A DNA stretch of 64,000 nt. Source: Fusarium oxysporum f. sp. lycopersici 4287 (lineage: Eukaryota > Ascomycota > Sordariomycetes > Hypocreales > Nectriaceae). Location of the stretch: NCBI RefSeq assembly GCF_000149955.1, contig NC_030988.1, positions 2,997,355 to 3,061,354 on the forward strand. Reading direction: 5' to 3'. Made by a program: the position numbers and the translations under genes. Below the pieces are notes generated by a model. That model was given only the letters and a program-made list of their open reading frames with translations. It did not search any database and was not told the DNA's origin. Shown here piece by piece: positions 10,583 to 21,420 of the stretch (its first letter is position 1; every line of letters begins with the position of its first letter).

Positions 10583-10697
10583 GTTTGAAGCTGTGATAGT
10601 GACTCGGTGACTAGTAGTAAGATTTGAATGATGATGTTTCTTTAATTACCAACGAGACTATCTAGAAGTATGATGATGTTACTCCCTACAGCACTTT

Positions 10698-10718
10698 ACG
10701 CGACAGGACGTGTCGCGT
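10698..10718. promoter_or_regulatory. Inverted repeat ACGCGACA-N5-TGTCGCGT upstream of OrsD-type gene
   Basis: The 8-bp arms are perfectly complementary around a 5-base centre (GGACG). It is 116 bases upstream of the start at 10582 and corresponds in position to the CGCG palindrome at 1604-1637 of the paralogous locus. A second palindrome, ACAGGCCCCTGT, follows at about 10736-10747. A regulatory or transposase-binding function is inference. Confidence 0.45.
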
Positions 10719-10786
10719 TCTGTGGCAAACCCCTGACAGGCCCCTGTTCTGATCAGCGCTACTATTCCCGTATATAGTACAACATT

Positions 10787-10885
10787 AAATCAACTCTACA
10801 CCCTGGCAATAAATCAACCCTACTAGGGTTAAAGCGGGTCAATTAAATCAACTCTAGTAGAGTTGATTTTGGACTGTAGCACTAG
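10787..10885. repeat. Iteron-hairpin terminus alpha-2 (motif AATCAACTCTAC), ends at TAG 10885
   Basis: Motif copies start at 10787 and 10811; the second is itself palindromic (AACCCTACTAGGGTT, 10816-10830). They are followed by a 25-bp hairpin at 10845-10869 with 12-bp arms around a central G (10857). The end CACTAG falls at 10885, 28 bases from that centre. The spacings (24 and 34) match those of alpha-1 (23 and 35). The sequence to the right (10886 onward) is an OrsD-family gene read on the minus strand, so the terminus interrupts it. Confidence 0.65.
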
Positions 10886-11284
10886 GTGCCGGCAGCTCTT
10901 GCAGCTGAAACCTGCGTATATCTCCAGCCCTGGGATCGGTGGTCCCCCATCGGCCGGCAGCTCTATGTCCTTGTCGGTTGGGTCTCGGAGCGCCAGTGGC
11001 TGCGAGCCTGATGACGGGGAGAAAGAGGCGGCGAATGCGATGACCTCCTGCAGTTGCCGCCCGGCTGTCTTGTGACGGTGGCGGTAGTGATTCTCGACCT
11101 GATCTACACGGGGCTTGATAGCCACTGGGCAGAGGAGGCAGATGAGGATGTCGAGCTCTTTGCACAGTTGGATGACCTGACCTCCCCCTGCCTCGGTATC
11201 ATCACTATGATAATCATACTTGCTGTTGGGACTGGGGACTGGCGGCATGGATTGATCGATTGGTTGACTAATAGACAGAGGCAC
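10886..11284 (-). pseudogene. N-terminal part of a different OrsD-type gene, interrupted by element end
   Basis: From the ATG at 11284 the frame gives a 40-residue leader, then ICLLCPVAIKPRVDQVENHY and RHRHK (first finger). It continues with PADGGPPIPGLEIYAGFSCK and SCRH (start of the second finger). Coding similarity stops at 10886, where the alpha-2 terminus begins; the frame then reads through the element end to a stop at 10829. The subtype differs from those at 1473 and 10582 and is nearer the OrsD domain of the large helicase-associated proteins. It is interpreted as a host gene broken by element insertion. Confidence 0.65.
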
Positions 11285-11739
11285 ATTGGGTTAATAACTT
11301 GATAGCTAGAGAGAATAAATAAAATAAATGAATAAATGAATTGTTATTGATGGCATGGTATAAACTCTAATTCTAACCTGTTTTGCTTTTTGTCGTTGCT
11401 AGCGGTGATGTTGATCCTGGTTATTTCAACTCTCACCCCTGATCTGGGGTTACGCTGACCTTGGGGTTAAGCCTGGGGTTAGGTTAGCTCTCGGCTGGGG
11501 GCGCCGCCCTTTTTGGCTGGTGGTTTGCCGTCACCTGCGGTTAGCGGTGAATGGCCTGAGCGCCCAGCGTTTTGGACGAATCAGCTTACATCAGATCGAA
11601 CCCCAACCCCCACCTGCCCTTGGGGTTGGCGGCCAAACGCAGCCGGACTGGCGACCAGGACTCTGCAAAGGAGTCTCGGTGAAGTTGCCTGCTGATAGCG
11701 GTACTGTGTTAGTTACAAGCTTACTCTTACGCCCTACCC
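11285..11739. other. No recognised gene
   Basis: The stretch has GGGGTTA-like G-rich bits (about 11440-11480) and a duplicated TTGGCGGCCAAAC-type motif, but no convincing coding sequence. Promoter sequence for the gene starting at 11284 would be expected here. Confidence 0.4.
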
Positions 11740-13406
<1,667 letters not shown>

Positions 13407-13418
13407 CTATTCTCATAC

Positions 13419-16400
13419 CTAACATGTGCTACTGGAAACGCTGAAAATTTGAATTAGTGGCGAGGCTATATATTGCCATTCTGGGTACTTCATGAGGAGG
13501 TCATCAAGAGTACTAGGGTCGCATTGGCTTGTAACCAACACCAACGCACGAACAGCAGTCTCCGAAAGTAGGAACTTGACGAATTCGTCCTCAACCTCAA
13601 GAGAGAGCTTCACTAATGGGGCCAAATCAAGCTCTTGTGCCCTATTGGCCTGAAACTCCTTGGAAAGAAGCTCAATGACTGACTCATGGCCGCTGACCGT
13701 AGCCCAAAACAATGGCGTCGCGCCCCATTTGTCCTGGGATTCTAGGCTGAATTGGTTATAAGCAAGCAACAGTTCAACGGCAGCTTCATGCCCCTTACCG
13801 GCCGCAACCGATAGTGGCGTGAAACCAAAGTTGTCTATGGTTACTGGGTCGATTCCCTGCTGCAAGAACAACTTGATAACAGCGTCTTGTCCGTGCGCAG
13901 CAGCCCACCATAGAGGCGTCCTGCCATCATCATCCTTCTCATCGAGCTTGATCTTTTTCTTAGTCAGTAGCTTGAGAACCTCGTCATGCCCATTTTCCGC
14001 CGCAGAACAGACAGGTGTCCGACCCCATTTGGTTCTGGATTCTGGATCCACCCGGCTGTCAGCGAGGAGTGCTTGCACAATGTTGCGGTGTCCAAATGAA
14101 GTAGCATAATATAAAGGAGTTTTGCCTTCTTCATCGCCAAAATTCGGGTTAACTTTAGGGTTGGCGAGGAGGATACTGACGAGGGTCTCATGGCCAGACA
14201 TGGCGGCATGAGACAGAACACTTCGATCCCAGATGTCTTTAGGGTCAGGATTGGCACCTTTATCCAATAATAATTGTAGAATATCCTCACTTCCAGAGCA
14301 GGCTGCGGCCCATAATGGCGTACGATGCTCAATGTTCATTGAATCAGGGTTGACGTTGTCGAAGGTGAGTAGATGCTTCACTACCTCCTTGTGTCCGTTG
14401 TAAGCCGCCCACCACAGGGGTGTTTCGCCAGTCCTGTACTTGATGTCCGGGTTAACGAGACGAGTAGCAAGTAGCAGTTCCACAATCTCCTCATAACCTC
14501 GACAAGCTGCCTTGGCAAGTGGGGTCTCGCCGTTTCTGTCTTTAGGATCTGGCTCAACATCCTGCTGGAGTAGCAGCTTGACAATTGTGTGGTGCCCGCT
14601 ACAAGCAGCCCATGAAAGTGGCGTCAGGCCGTTGTTATCCCTCCAGTCCTTCTCGATAGGACTGTCAAGCAGTCGTTTGACTACTTTTTCGTAGCCACTT
14701 TCGGCTGCCCATGACAGAGCTGTACGACCGTCAGAATCTTTGCAACTGTAACTGTGACCTCGCCACAACAGGGTAGCCAATAATTGATCCAGCCCAAAAT
14801 ATGCTGCTAAATGTAGCCCCGATACGTGCAGTGGTACTTGTTGGCTGTAATCTGGGTGCCGTTCCCAAAGTTTGGTAGCCAACATTCCTTGGCTTGATGC
14901 TGAAATATTGCCTTGGCTCTCAAGAAGGTTTAGCGCAAGAATTTCCTCATCTCCTGACATGGAGATATCACGAACATGATGTCCCCAGTTTCGCGCCGCG
15001 TAATCGAAGAATGGGTATGATTGAAGACGTTCCTCAAATTCCACATCTGTTGAACATTGGCCACTGCTGAAAACATTGAAAGAGAGGTAGACAACGCAAA
15101 CTGTCGCAATCTCAGCTTTCGCACCCGAAAACCAAGACTCCTGCGATCGTACAAAGTACTGCTGCGTTGTATAATGAACCAGGCGGATGATGTTACTCTC
15201 TTTGTCGACCACAACCAAACCCGCACACACCGAAAGCATATGCTCTATCTGGGGTAATCTGTCCGTATCCAGGTTCAGGACAGTTGGGTCAACCGCAAGA
15301 GCATGCTGAAGTTCTAACGTAGTGAGTGGCCGCTTCGCATTAACGATCCATGATAAAACCTGCTTAGCAGCTTTTGTCTGAAGTTTAGCCTGTCCTTCAA
15401 TTCGCACCATTGCATCCTTATACACACGATCGTATATATCCACATCCGTTCCAGTGGGTAGATTGGCCAGAGCCGCTCGAACATCCGGCGGGGACTTTGC
15501 CCCGACCAAGGAATCAAATAGAAGCTGAGCGAGGAGGAACCTAGAAGTACATCAGTGCTTTATATCAAAGATAGATAGGGATGACGCACATTCCCCGCGC
15601 CGACTGGGTAATCCTAGTCTTGATTTCCCGTTCTAGTTCCGGATTGCACCCCACAGAGTATTGCATCTGGAACATATTGCCATCAAGATATCTATGCACA
15701 TCTACATCATGGGCATAGATTTCAATTTCCAGAGACCTTCTCTTTCGGAACTTCTCGCTAATTTCCGGGATGTCCCTCGAAGTTGCAAAAATCTTTGCTT
15801 TAGAATTTTCCTGAAGATCAAAAATTCCATTTAGAAGCCTACTTCGACAGCCACCGGATGCTTGGCATTCATCCAGTGCATCAATAACAATGAAGACTCT
15901 CGAATATAGAGTAGATACTGACTGTAAGGTTGTCGAGATTTCGTCGAATAAGGGCCGTGTCTGATACCTGTGATGTCGCTTATACATCTTCCCTACACTA
16001 TCCGGTAGAGTAGGCCGCCGTTGAGCTAACTGTTTCAGAAGACTCGCCAAAAGGTCAGTAGCCTTCTGCTCATGCGTCCGCTGGAAATTGCAATATATAT
16101 AGGCGATTCCAATCGTATCATCATCGGAATACCGTTTAAAAAGCTCATCAACTACGATTGATGTAAGAATCGTCTTTCCTGCGCCGGGCATGCCGAGAGC
16201 GAATAGTGTTTCTGTGCTAGTCTCCAGCCACTCCTGGAATGCTGTCGACTCTAGGAGCCAATGTCCCGTTCCTTCCTCTCGCTGGCTGATAAAGTCGTTA
16301 TGCTGAAGAGTATAATCAATGGCTGTCAGCCAGTTTAGAATTTTCTGGTCCTCTTCGCGGCGCTTTTGGTTGTCCTGGAACTGGTTGAGACGATCCACGC

Positions 16401-16934
16401 CGGCTTTCGTAGCCCGAGATGTTTCACTGAACACGGATTAGTTGTGGTCAGTATGGGAGGCAACTTATAAACTACTTGGAAAGCTTTCCGTAGAAGGCAT
16501 TCAGGAGTGCAACATTCTCTGTCATGCGGCTCCGTAAATCGCGTATGTCGTCCGGCTCCCACATAAGCCTCTTCCAAATTTTCTTCACCTTCTTTCTCAC
16601 ATCTTGATTTCCTGAGTGTAGCTCGGTATACTTGTTGAGTGTTTTTTCCAACGACCTGAGAACCTCCCAGCAGCCTTTCTTGATCTCTTTTAACTCGTCT
16701 GCTTCTTTGCTGCTGAGCTCCCAGTCTGGAATGGTATCTACGTCTCCGAGAGAATTGTAGAGAAGTCGGGTCCTGTCAGATGTAAAAACTCAACAATGCC
16801 CAAACCAATCATAGGAATCCATACTGATCGGTTATTTCCTTGAATTGGCCTGGTGCACCGGCAAATTCCTTGCGAATTTTAGCAGCAAGCTCAATCACCG
16901 TGATAAAGTCTCCAACGCTGAAACCGAAGCTCAT
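13419..16934 (-). CDS. NACHT-ankyrin NLR-like protein (four exons, 1121 aa)
   Basis: Exons 16934-16825, 16772-16476, 16426-15590 and 15540-13419 join in frame with GT-AG introns of 52, 49 and 49 bases. The product starts MSFGFSVGDFITVIELAAKI, an N-terminal domain of the fungal STAND type. NACHT follows: Walker A GMPGAGKT (about 214-221) and Walker B VFIVIDALDEC (about 313-323), with the splice-restored GMFLLAQLLFDSL after it. About eleven ankyrin repeats of 33-36 residues run from roughly 640 to 1050 (for example GETPLWWAAYNGHKEVVKHL). Such proteins bind nucleotide and oligomerise on ligand sensing by the repeats, and some trigger cell death in non-self recognition; this protein's own ligand is unknown. 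All motifs are intact. The 3' end is only about 75 bases from the helicase fragment to its left. Confidence 0.9.
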
Positions 16935-17934
16935 CTTGGTCTCCGTTCTATATTTATCGTCACAGTCACAACCATAAGCTGTAGCGATGTTGATTGAAAG
17001 ACGAAAACTGGTGAAATCGGCTTCCTAAGTCTTTTAAGTTATGTCAAGCTTCCGGACCATCCGCAAATTCTGCATCGCAGGGCGAGAGTGCTTTTTGTTC
17101 GAGTCGGCAACCAAAGTGCGGGGTGAATTTCTCAGCACTGCACTCATAATGTATTGCTGCCTAACGAGGGGTGAAAATATGCAACCGTTTCCCTTTTCAT
17201 CCATACTGGTAGGGCCATGCAGCCAACAGTTATATTTCAATGAATCACAGCGTGACTGTTCTTTTCTCAAGGAAGAGGGAAGGAGACAACATAGAAAGCA
17301 CATATACCCTATGCAAGAGATAGTCACCATAAGGGTTAGCATTCGTCATATTTGGTAAGCATAACAGAGTTTTTTATTTTTATGGATACGCTATGTGCTG
17401 CTTACTGCGCCTTGCTGTCATCTCTTCTCATATGTTATCTTCTCGCAAATAATATACTTCCGTTCGTCCGATGAGACTGACGTGCCGCTTCGAGTGTTAG
17501 TTGATTTTTCTGTATTCGAGCCAACAAGAACCTGCAGGTAGAAGGCCTCGTTATGGATATCGCTAATTCTGAATTATTACCCGTACCAATTGGAGAACCT
17601 CCAGATGATTTTATTTTCGCCGGATCATCGGCAGGCCCTGCCGTCCGAAGTTTGGTTTGTTAGCTGCCATGCAGCCATACAGTGATCTCCCAATAATCAA
17701 GGAAGCAAGACATACCCCAGTAGACCCTGTTAGCCCCTATCTTCTGCAGGCGAAGACCCATAGCGCCCAAAACTCTTCAGGCTGCAATTATCTCTCCATG
17801 GAAACTGATACAGACATCTGGCGACCCGAATTATGCAGTTGCAGAAGGGCAATGCGTTTCTGATGATAATTCTTGAGTAGGGCACGGACCATCAAATTGG
17901 GTATCAGGACCTGATACGCGGGGTAATTAGTACA
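16935..17934. other. No recognised gene
   Basis: It holds the promoter of the NLR gene starting at 16934 and short frames with no recognisable product. Confidence 0.45.
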
Positions 17935-18203
17935 GTAGGTCTCATGAGACCATGGAAATAGGAGACATGGCGCCAAAGCTCCCAAATTGCATTCATTACA
18001 ATTGAGTTTCCGGCGCACCCTTTGCCATACGAAAGGTGCTTTTTATTCGCGTTGACAGGGAATCAGCGCTGGGATCCTGGGTAGTTGGAGAGAGGGCACG
18101 GACCAAATATTCTTGTATTGACCCAAACTCCTAAAGATCCAAAAGGGGAAGGTGCACGGGCCGCAAAAGTTGGTATTGGGCCCATTACCCGTGGTAATTG
18201 GTA
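17935..18203 (+). repeat. Dispersed repeat R1, copy 1
   Basis: About 265 bases are roughly 90 percent identical to 39335-39590 in the same orientation, judged by eye. Shared landmarks are GGAGACATGGCGCCAAAGCT, TACGAAAGGTGCTTTTTATT and GGTGCACGGGCCGCAAAAG. It begins with the palindrome GGTCTCATGAGACC and ends at GGTAATTGGTA, directly at the outer edge of the MULE terminal repeat. No protein is encoded. Confidence 0.7.
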
Positions 18204-18384
18204 GGCGGTCAATAGGCGGACGGGTACCCGTCCTTCTAAAATGGGACGGGTCCCGTCCCAATTACCATATCTGGTATAGCTCACTCCGCTATCGGTCTCC
18301 TTCTCGCGCCATCTCGAATGTCGCGTTCTACTGCACTCGCTGCTAATCGTGTCGAGATTACGGGCTAACGACGACTGCTTCGCT

Positions 18385-21024
18385 ATGAACGTCAACCAAT
18401 CTCAAAGTCCGAAACCGTTTCCTGGTGATTGTCTCCCTCCTGAAGGCGAGTATGAGTCACGGGAGGCTCTATTCGAGGCAATCAACGCCTGGGCAGCGAC
18501 CAGGGGCTATGCGTTCATAACTGGAAGGTCAACCAAGGAGAAAACCGGCAGGAGGACGATCACGTACATGTGTGATCGTCGCCGTAACCATCCAATCGTT
18601 TCCAGAGAACGCCAACGTAAGACGACAACTCGAACAACAGGCTGCGAGTTCTCTGTACTTGCGAAGGAAAATAATGATAGAAGTACCTGGACTCTGCGGC
18701 ACCGTTCTGACAGCCGATTCTCACTACATAACCATGAACCAAGCCAAGACACCACCGCCCACCCGGTACTTCGAACACTGTCTAAGGAGCACCTGTCTCA
18801 ACTGACTGGCCTTGCCAACGCTGGGATAGCCCCTAAAGAAATTAGAACGTACATGCGGCAGAACACCGACACGATAGCAACACAACAGGACATCTACAAT
18901 CGTATTGCAGATGCTAGACGAGAAGTGTGTCAAGGACAAAGCAGCATTAACGCACTTGCTGATCAGCTGTTTAGAGAAGGATGTTGGAGTCAATTTCAAA
19001 CCGGTCCAGACGGTCGAGTCAAAGCTGTTCTATTTGCGCATCCCGAGTCAGTGGCATACCTACAGGCATATCCGGATGTCTTAATCTTAGACTGTACATA
19101 TAAAACCAACAAATACGGCATGCCACTTTTGGACTTGATCGGTGTCGACTCTTGTCAACGTTCGTTCTGTGTCGCGTTCGCTTTCCTGAGTGGGGAATGT
19201 GAAGAAGACTATTTTTGGGCGTTAGATCGATTCCGATCGTTGTGCGAAAACCACAGGATTAGGCATCCCTCTGTCATCTTGACTGATCGCTGCCTAGCAT
19301 GTATGAATGCTGTCGATACTTGCTTCCCATCATCAAGGCCGCTGCTATGTCTCTGGCATGCTAACAAGGCAGTTCTTCGCTACTGCCAGCCGAGATTTAC
19401 GCGCCAGACTCAAGGGGAAAACCCGGGAATCGAGGCTTGGAATGAGTTTTACGGCCACTGGCATTCGATCATCAACTCACCAAATGAACAAACTTTCCAC
19501 GAACGTGTGTCCGAGTTTGAGAAGAAATACATCGCGGATTATATCGAAGAAGTCAAATATATCAAGACAAACTGGCTTGATCAATACAAAGAGAAGCTGG
19601 TGAAGGCGTGGGTCAATCAACATCCCCACTTTGACAACGTCGTTACTTCAAGGGTGGAAGGCATACACTGGCTGCTCAAGAGCCACCTCAAAGTATCTAC
19701 ATTGGACCTGTTCGAAGCTTGGCGATCGATCAAGCATGCACTACTTAATCAACTGGCGGAGTTGAAGTCGAACCAAGCCAAGCAGAAGATCAGGACACCT
19801 ATCGAACTCTCCAGTATTCTCTATGGTGCAGTACGTGGTTGGGTGTCTCATGAAGCTTTGCGAAAGGTTGAGCAGCAACGAAAGCTTCTATTTCATCAAG
19901 GCTCTACTCCTTCATCGGCCTGTACTGGTTCTTTCTCACGATCACAAGGGCTGCCCTGCGCCCACAAGCTGGAGGGTTTATTAGCTCAAGGCCAGACTCT
20001 ACAACTCGAAGATTTTCATCCGCATTGGCACTTGACTCGGGAAGATAATCGAAGGCCCCTCTTAGAACCCCGCCAGCGAGTCGATCCAGTGACTACGAAT
20101 TCGTCTTTGCCGTTATCTAGTGTGAGAAGAGAACTTGGCGGCTTTGAAGTCATTGAGAAGGCGAGGCCGATACGAAACCCTCCTTTATGCAGCAAATGTC
20201 ATATACTAGGTCACGCAAGGAACTCAAAGGAGTGTCCACTACGATGCTCGGAACTAAGAGCATTGCCAGTTATATCTTCAGACCAGCCGCAGGTGTGTTC
20301 GAAAACCTTTGAGTGGATACCCTTTACGACCCCTGAGGAACCAAGGCCACCAGTGATGAAAACGCTCGGCGAAATACAGTGGCAACCAATCACAACTTTG
20401 GAAACTTTCGAATTTGAGAATGAATCAACTTGTCAAGATCTGCCATCCCAGTTGACCATCGAAACAGAGCGGGTGGACCGACACATAACGACTCCAGAAC
20501 CTCGACACCCATCACCTACGCCATCGACGTGTAGACCGCAGGTACCACCACAGTTAAATTCGAGAGATCTAGCTTCAAACCCAACTACACATCTGAGGCA
20601 TGACGATCCACGAGCCATCCATCAGAGATACGTCAAGTCTAGAGAGGATTGGTATAAGGCTCAACCCCCAGGAGCCTGGCTTGGTAATCGCCAGTATCGA
20701 AAAGCGATGGGCTTACCTTTGGGATACCCAAAAGCAAGCTACAGCTGGTGTCTTGATTATAAGCAGATGGGGAGGTGCTGCAAGACCCCGACGGGTCCCA
20801 GAGAATGGACTAAAGAAGAGATGATGGCTTACTTAGACTGGGATAAAGCAGAAGCTGATCGAATTGAAGCACAAGTAGCTGAGGAGACCGAGAACGGACG
20901 ACTGTTTACAAGCAGAAGAGGTATGGGCGAGCTGTGGAAGATAGCTCAGCGGGATATCGATGAACAAGAAGCCTTGTATGCTGCCACGGAACAGGAGGAG
21001 AGTTGTATTGTAGTTCAGTCCTAA
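18385..21024 (+). CDS. MULE transposase (FAR1-like N-terminus, zinc knuckle)
   Basis: The first ATG of the long frame is at 18385; upstream in-frame codons back to a GTG at 18349 are not used in a eukaryote. The N-terminal region (about 15-110) resembles the FAR1/WRKY-GCM1 type DNA-binding domain. The catalytic region has VLILDCTYKTNKYGMPLLDL (first Asp), VILTDRCLACMNAV (second Asp), LCLWHANKAV (Cys and His) and VTSRVEGIHWLLK (Glu), the DDE layout of Mutator-like transposases. A CCHC knuckle CSKCHILGHARNSKEC lies near residue 605. The C-terminal 250 residues are proline-rich and then acidic, without a known fold. No stops or frameshifts are seen. It acts in the nucleus on the repeats at 18204 and 21246. 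Confidence 0.9.
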   Translation: MNVNQSQSPKPFPGDCLPPEGEYESREALFEAINAWAATRGYAFITGRSTKEKTGRRTITYMCDRRRNHPIVSRERQRKTTTRTTGCEFSVLAKENNDRSTWTLRHRSDSRFSLHNHEPSQDTTAHPVLRTLSKEHLSQLTGLANAGIAPKEIRTYMRQNTDTIATQQDIYNRIADARREVCQGQSSINALADQLFREGCWSQFQTGPDGRVKAVLFAHPESVAYLQAYPDVLILDCTYKTNKYGMPLLDLIGVDSCQRSFCVAFAFLSGECEEDYFWALDRFRSLCENHRIRHPSVILTDRCLACMNAVDTCFPSSRPLLCLWHANKAVLRYCQPRFTRQTQGENPGIEAWNEFYGHWHSIINSPNEQTFHERVSEFEKKYIADYIEEVKYIKTNWLDQYKEKLVKAWVNQHPHFDNVVTSRVEGIHWLLKSHLKVSTLDLFEAWRSIKHALLNQLAELKSNQAKQKIRTPIELSSILYGAVRGWVSHEALRKVEQQRKLLFHQGSTPSSACTGSFSRSQGLPCAHKLEGLLAQGQTLQLEDFHPHWHLTREDNRRPLLEPRQRVDPVTTNSSLPLSSVRRELGGFEVIEKARPIRNPPLCSKCHILGHARNSKECPLRCSELRALPVISSDQPQVCSKTFEWIPFTTPEEPRPPVMKTLGEIQWQPITTLETFEFENESTCQDLPSQLTIETERVDRHITTPEPRHPSPTPSTCRPQVPPQLNSRDLASNPTTHLRHDDPRAIHQRYVKSREDWYKAQPPGAWLGNRQYRKAMGLPLGYPKASYSWCLDYKQMGRCCKTPTGPREWTKEEMMAYLDWDKAEADRIEAQVAEETENGRLFTSRRGMGELWKIAQRDIDEQEALYAATEQEESCIVVQS

Positions 21025-21159
21025 CTTTAGTAGAGTTTATAATGAGCTTATAGCTCGGATAAATCAAGACTATACAAGTTAAAGTCAGCGATTTGCTTTG
21101 AGTAAAATTAGCGGTTGATGGACTTCAAGTAAAACCACTCGAAATAGTTCCAATCCGAT

Positions 21160-21246
21160 AGCGGAGTAAGCTATACCAGATATGGTAACTCGGACGGGAC
21201 CCGTCCAGTTTTAGAAAGACAGGTACCCGTCCGCCTATTGACCGCC
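21160..21246 (-). repeat. Right terminal inverted repeat of the MULE
   Basis: It is complementary to 18204-18295, with a few mismatches. It contains GGACGGGACCCGTCC (21192-21206) and a decayed copy of the outer palindrome (centre about 21224), keeping the 25-26 base spacing of the left side. Confidence 0.8.
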
Positions 21247-21420
21247 ACGGATGACCCAGCAACGTGCACGGGCCAAATTTGTTGTATTTCGTCGAATTAC
21301 CACCACGACTGCTTACAGTAGGTTCCTCGAACAACGAAACGATCAAGCCTCCTAGCAAGAACTAGCCAGCCTCAAGCCTTCTATAAACACCAGCCCAAAA
21401 TCAGCCTCGGCCGGTGAAGC

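Larger units (their letters stand above)
18204..21246 (+). mobile_element. MULE DNA transposon with terminal inverted repeats
   Basis: The ends are inverted copies: GGCGGTCAATAGGCGGACGG at 18204 and its complement ending at 21246. Similarity extends inward about 90 bases to ACTCCGCTATCGG (18295) and its partner at about 21160. The repeats contain palindromes GGACGGGTACCCGTCC (18218-18233) and GGGACGGGTCCCGTCCC (18243-18259), with partners at 21192-21206 and near 21224. No 9-base target duplication is visible, so one end may have been rearranged. The transposase is intact, so the element may be recent. Confidence 0.85.

Noticed and set aside
1811..10885. Alpha termini as Helitron 3' ends (hairpin followed by CTAG)
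   Set aside because: The hairpin-to-end distance is longer than usual, the next base is G rather than T, the beta and gamma ends do not match CTRR, and no Rep/helicase of the Helitron type is seen.
11440..11485. GGGGTTA-rich stretch as interstitial telomere repeat
   Set aside because: Units are irregular and do not form TTAGGG tandem arrays.
17866..17880. TTCTTGAGTAG at 17.87 kb as another beta end
   Set aside because: The 10-base match is not preceded by a hairpin or palindromes at the required distance.
18349..18384. GTG start for the MULE transposase
   Set aside because: Eukaryotic initiation at ATG 18385 is adequate, and the upstream codons show no conserved features.
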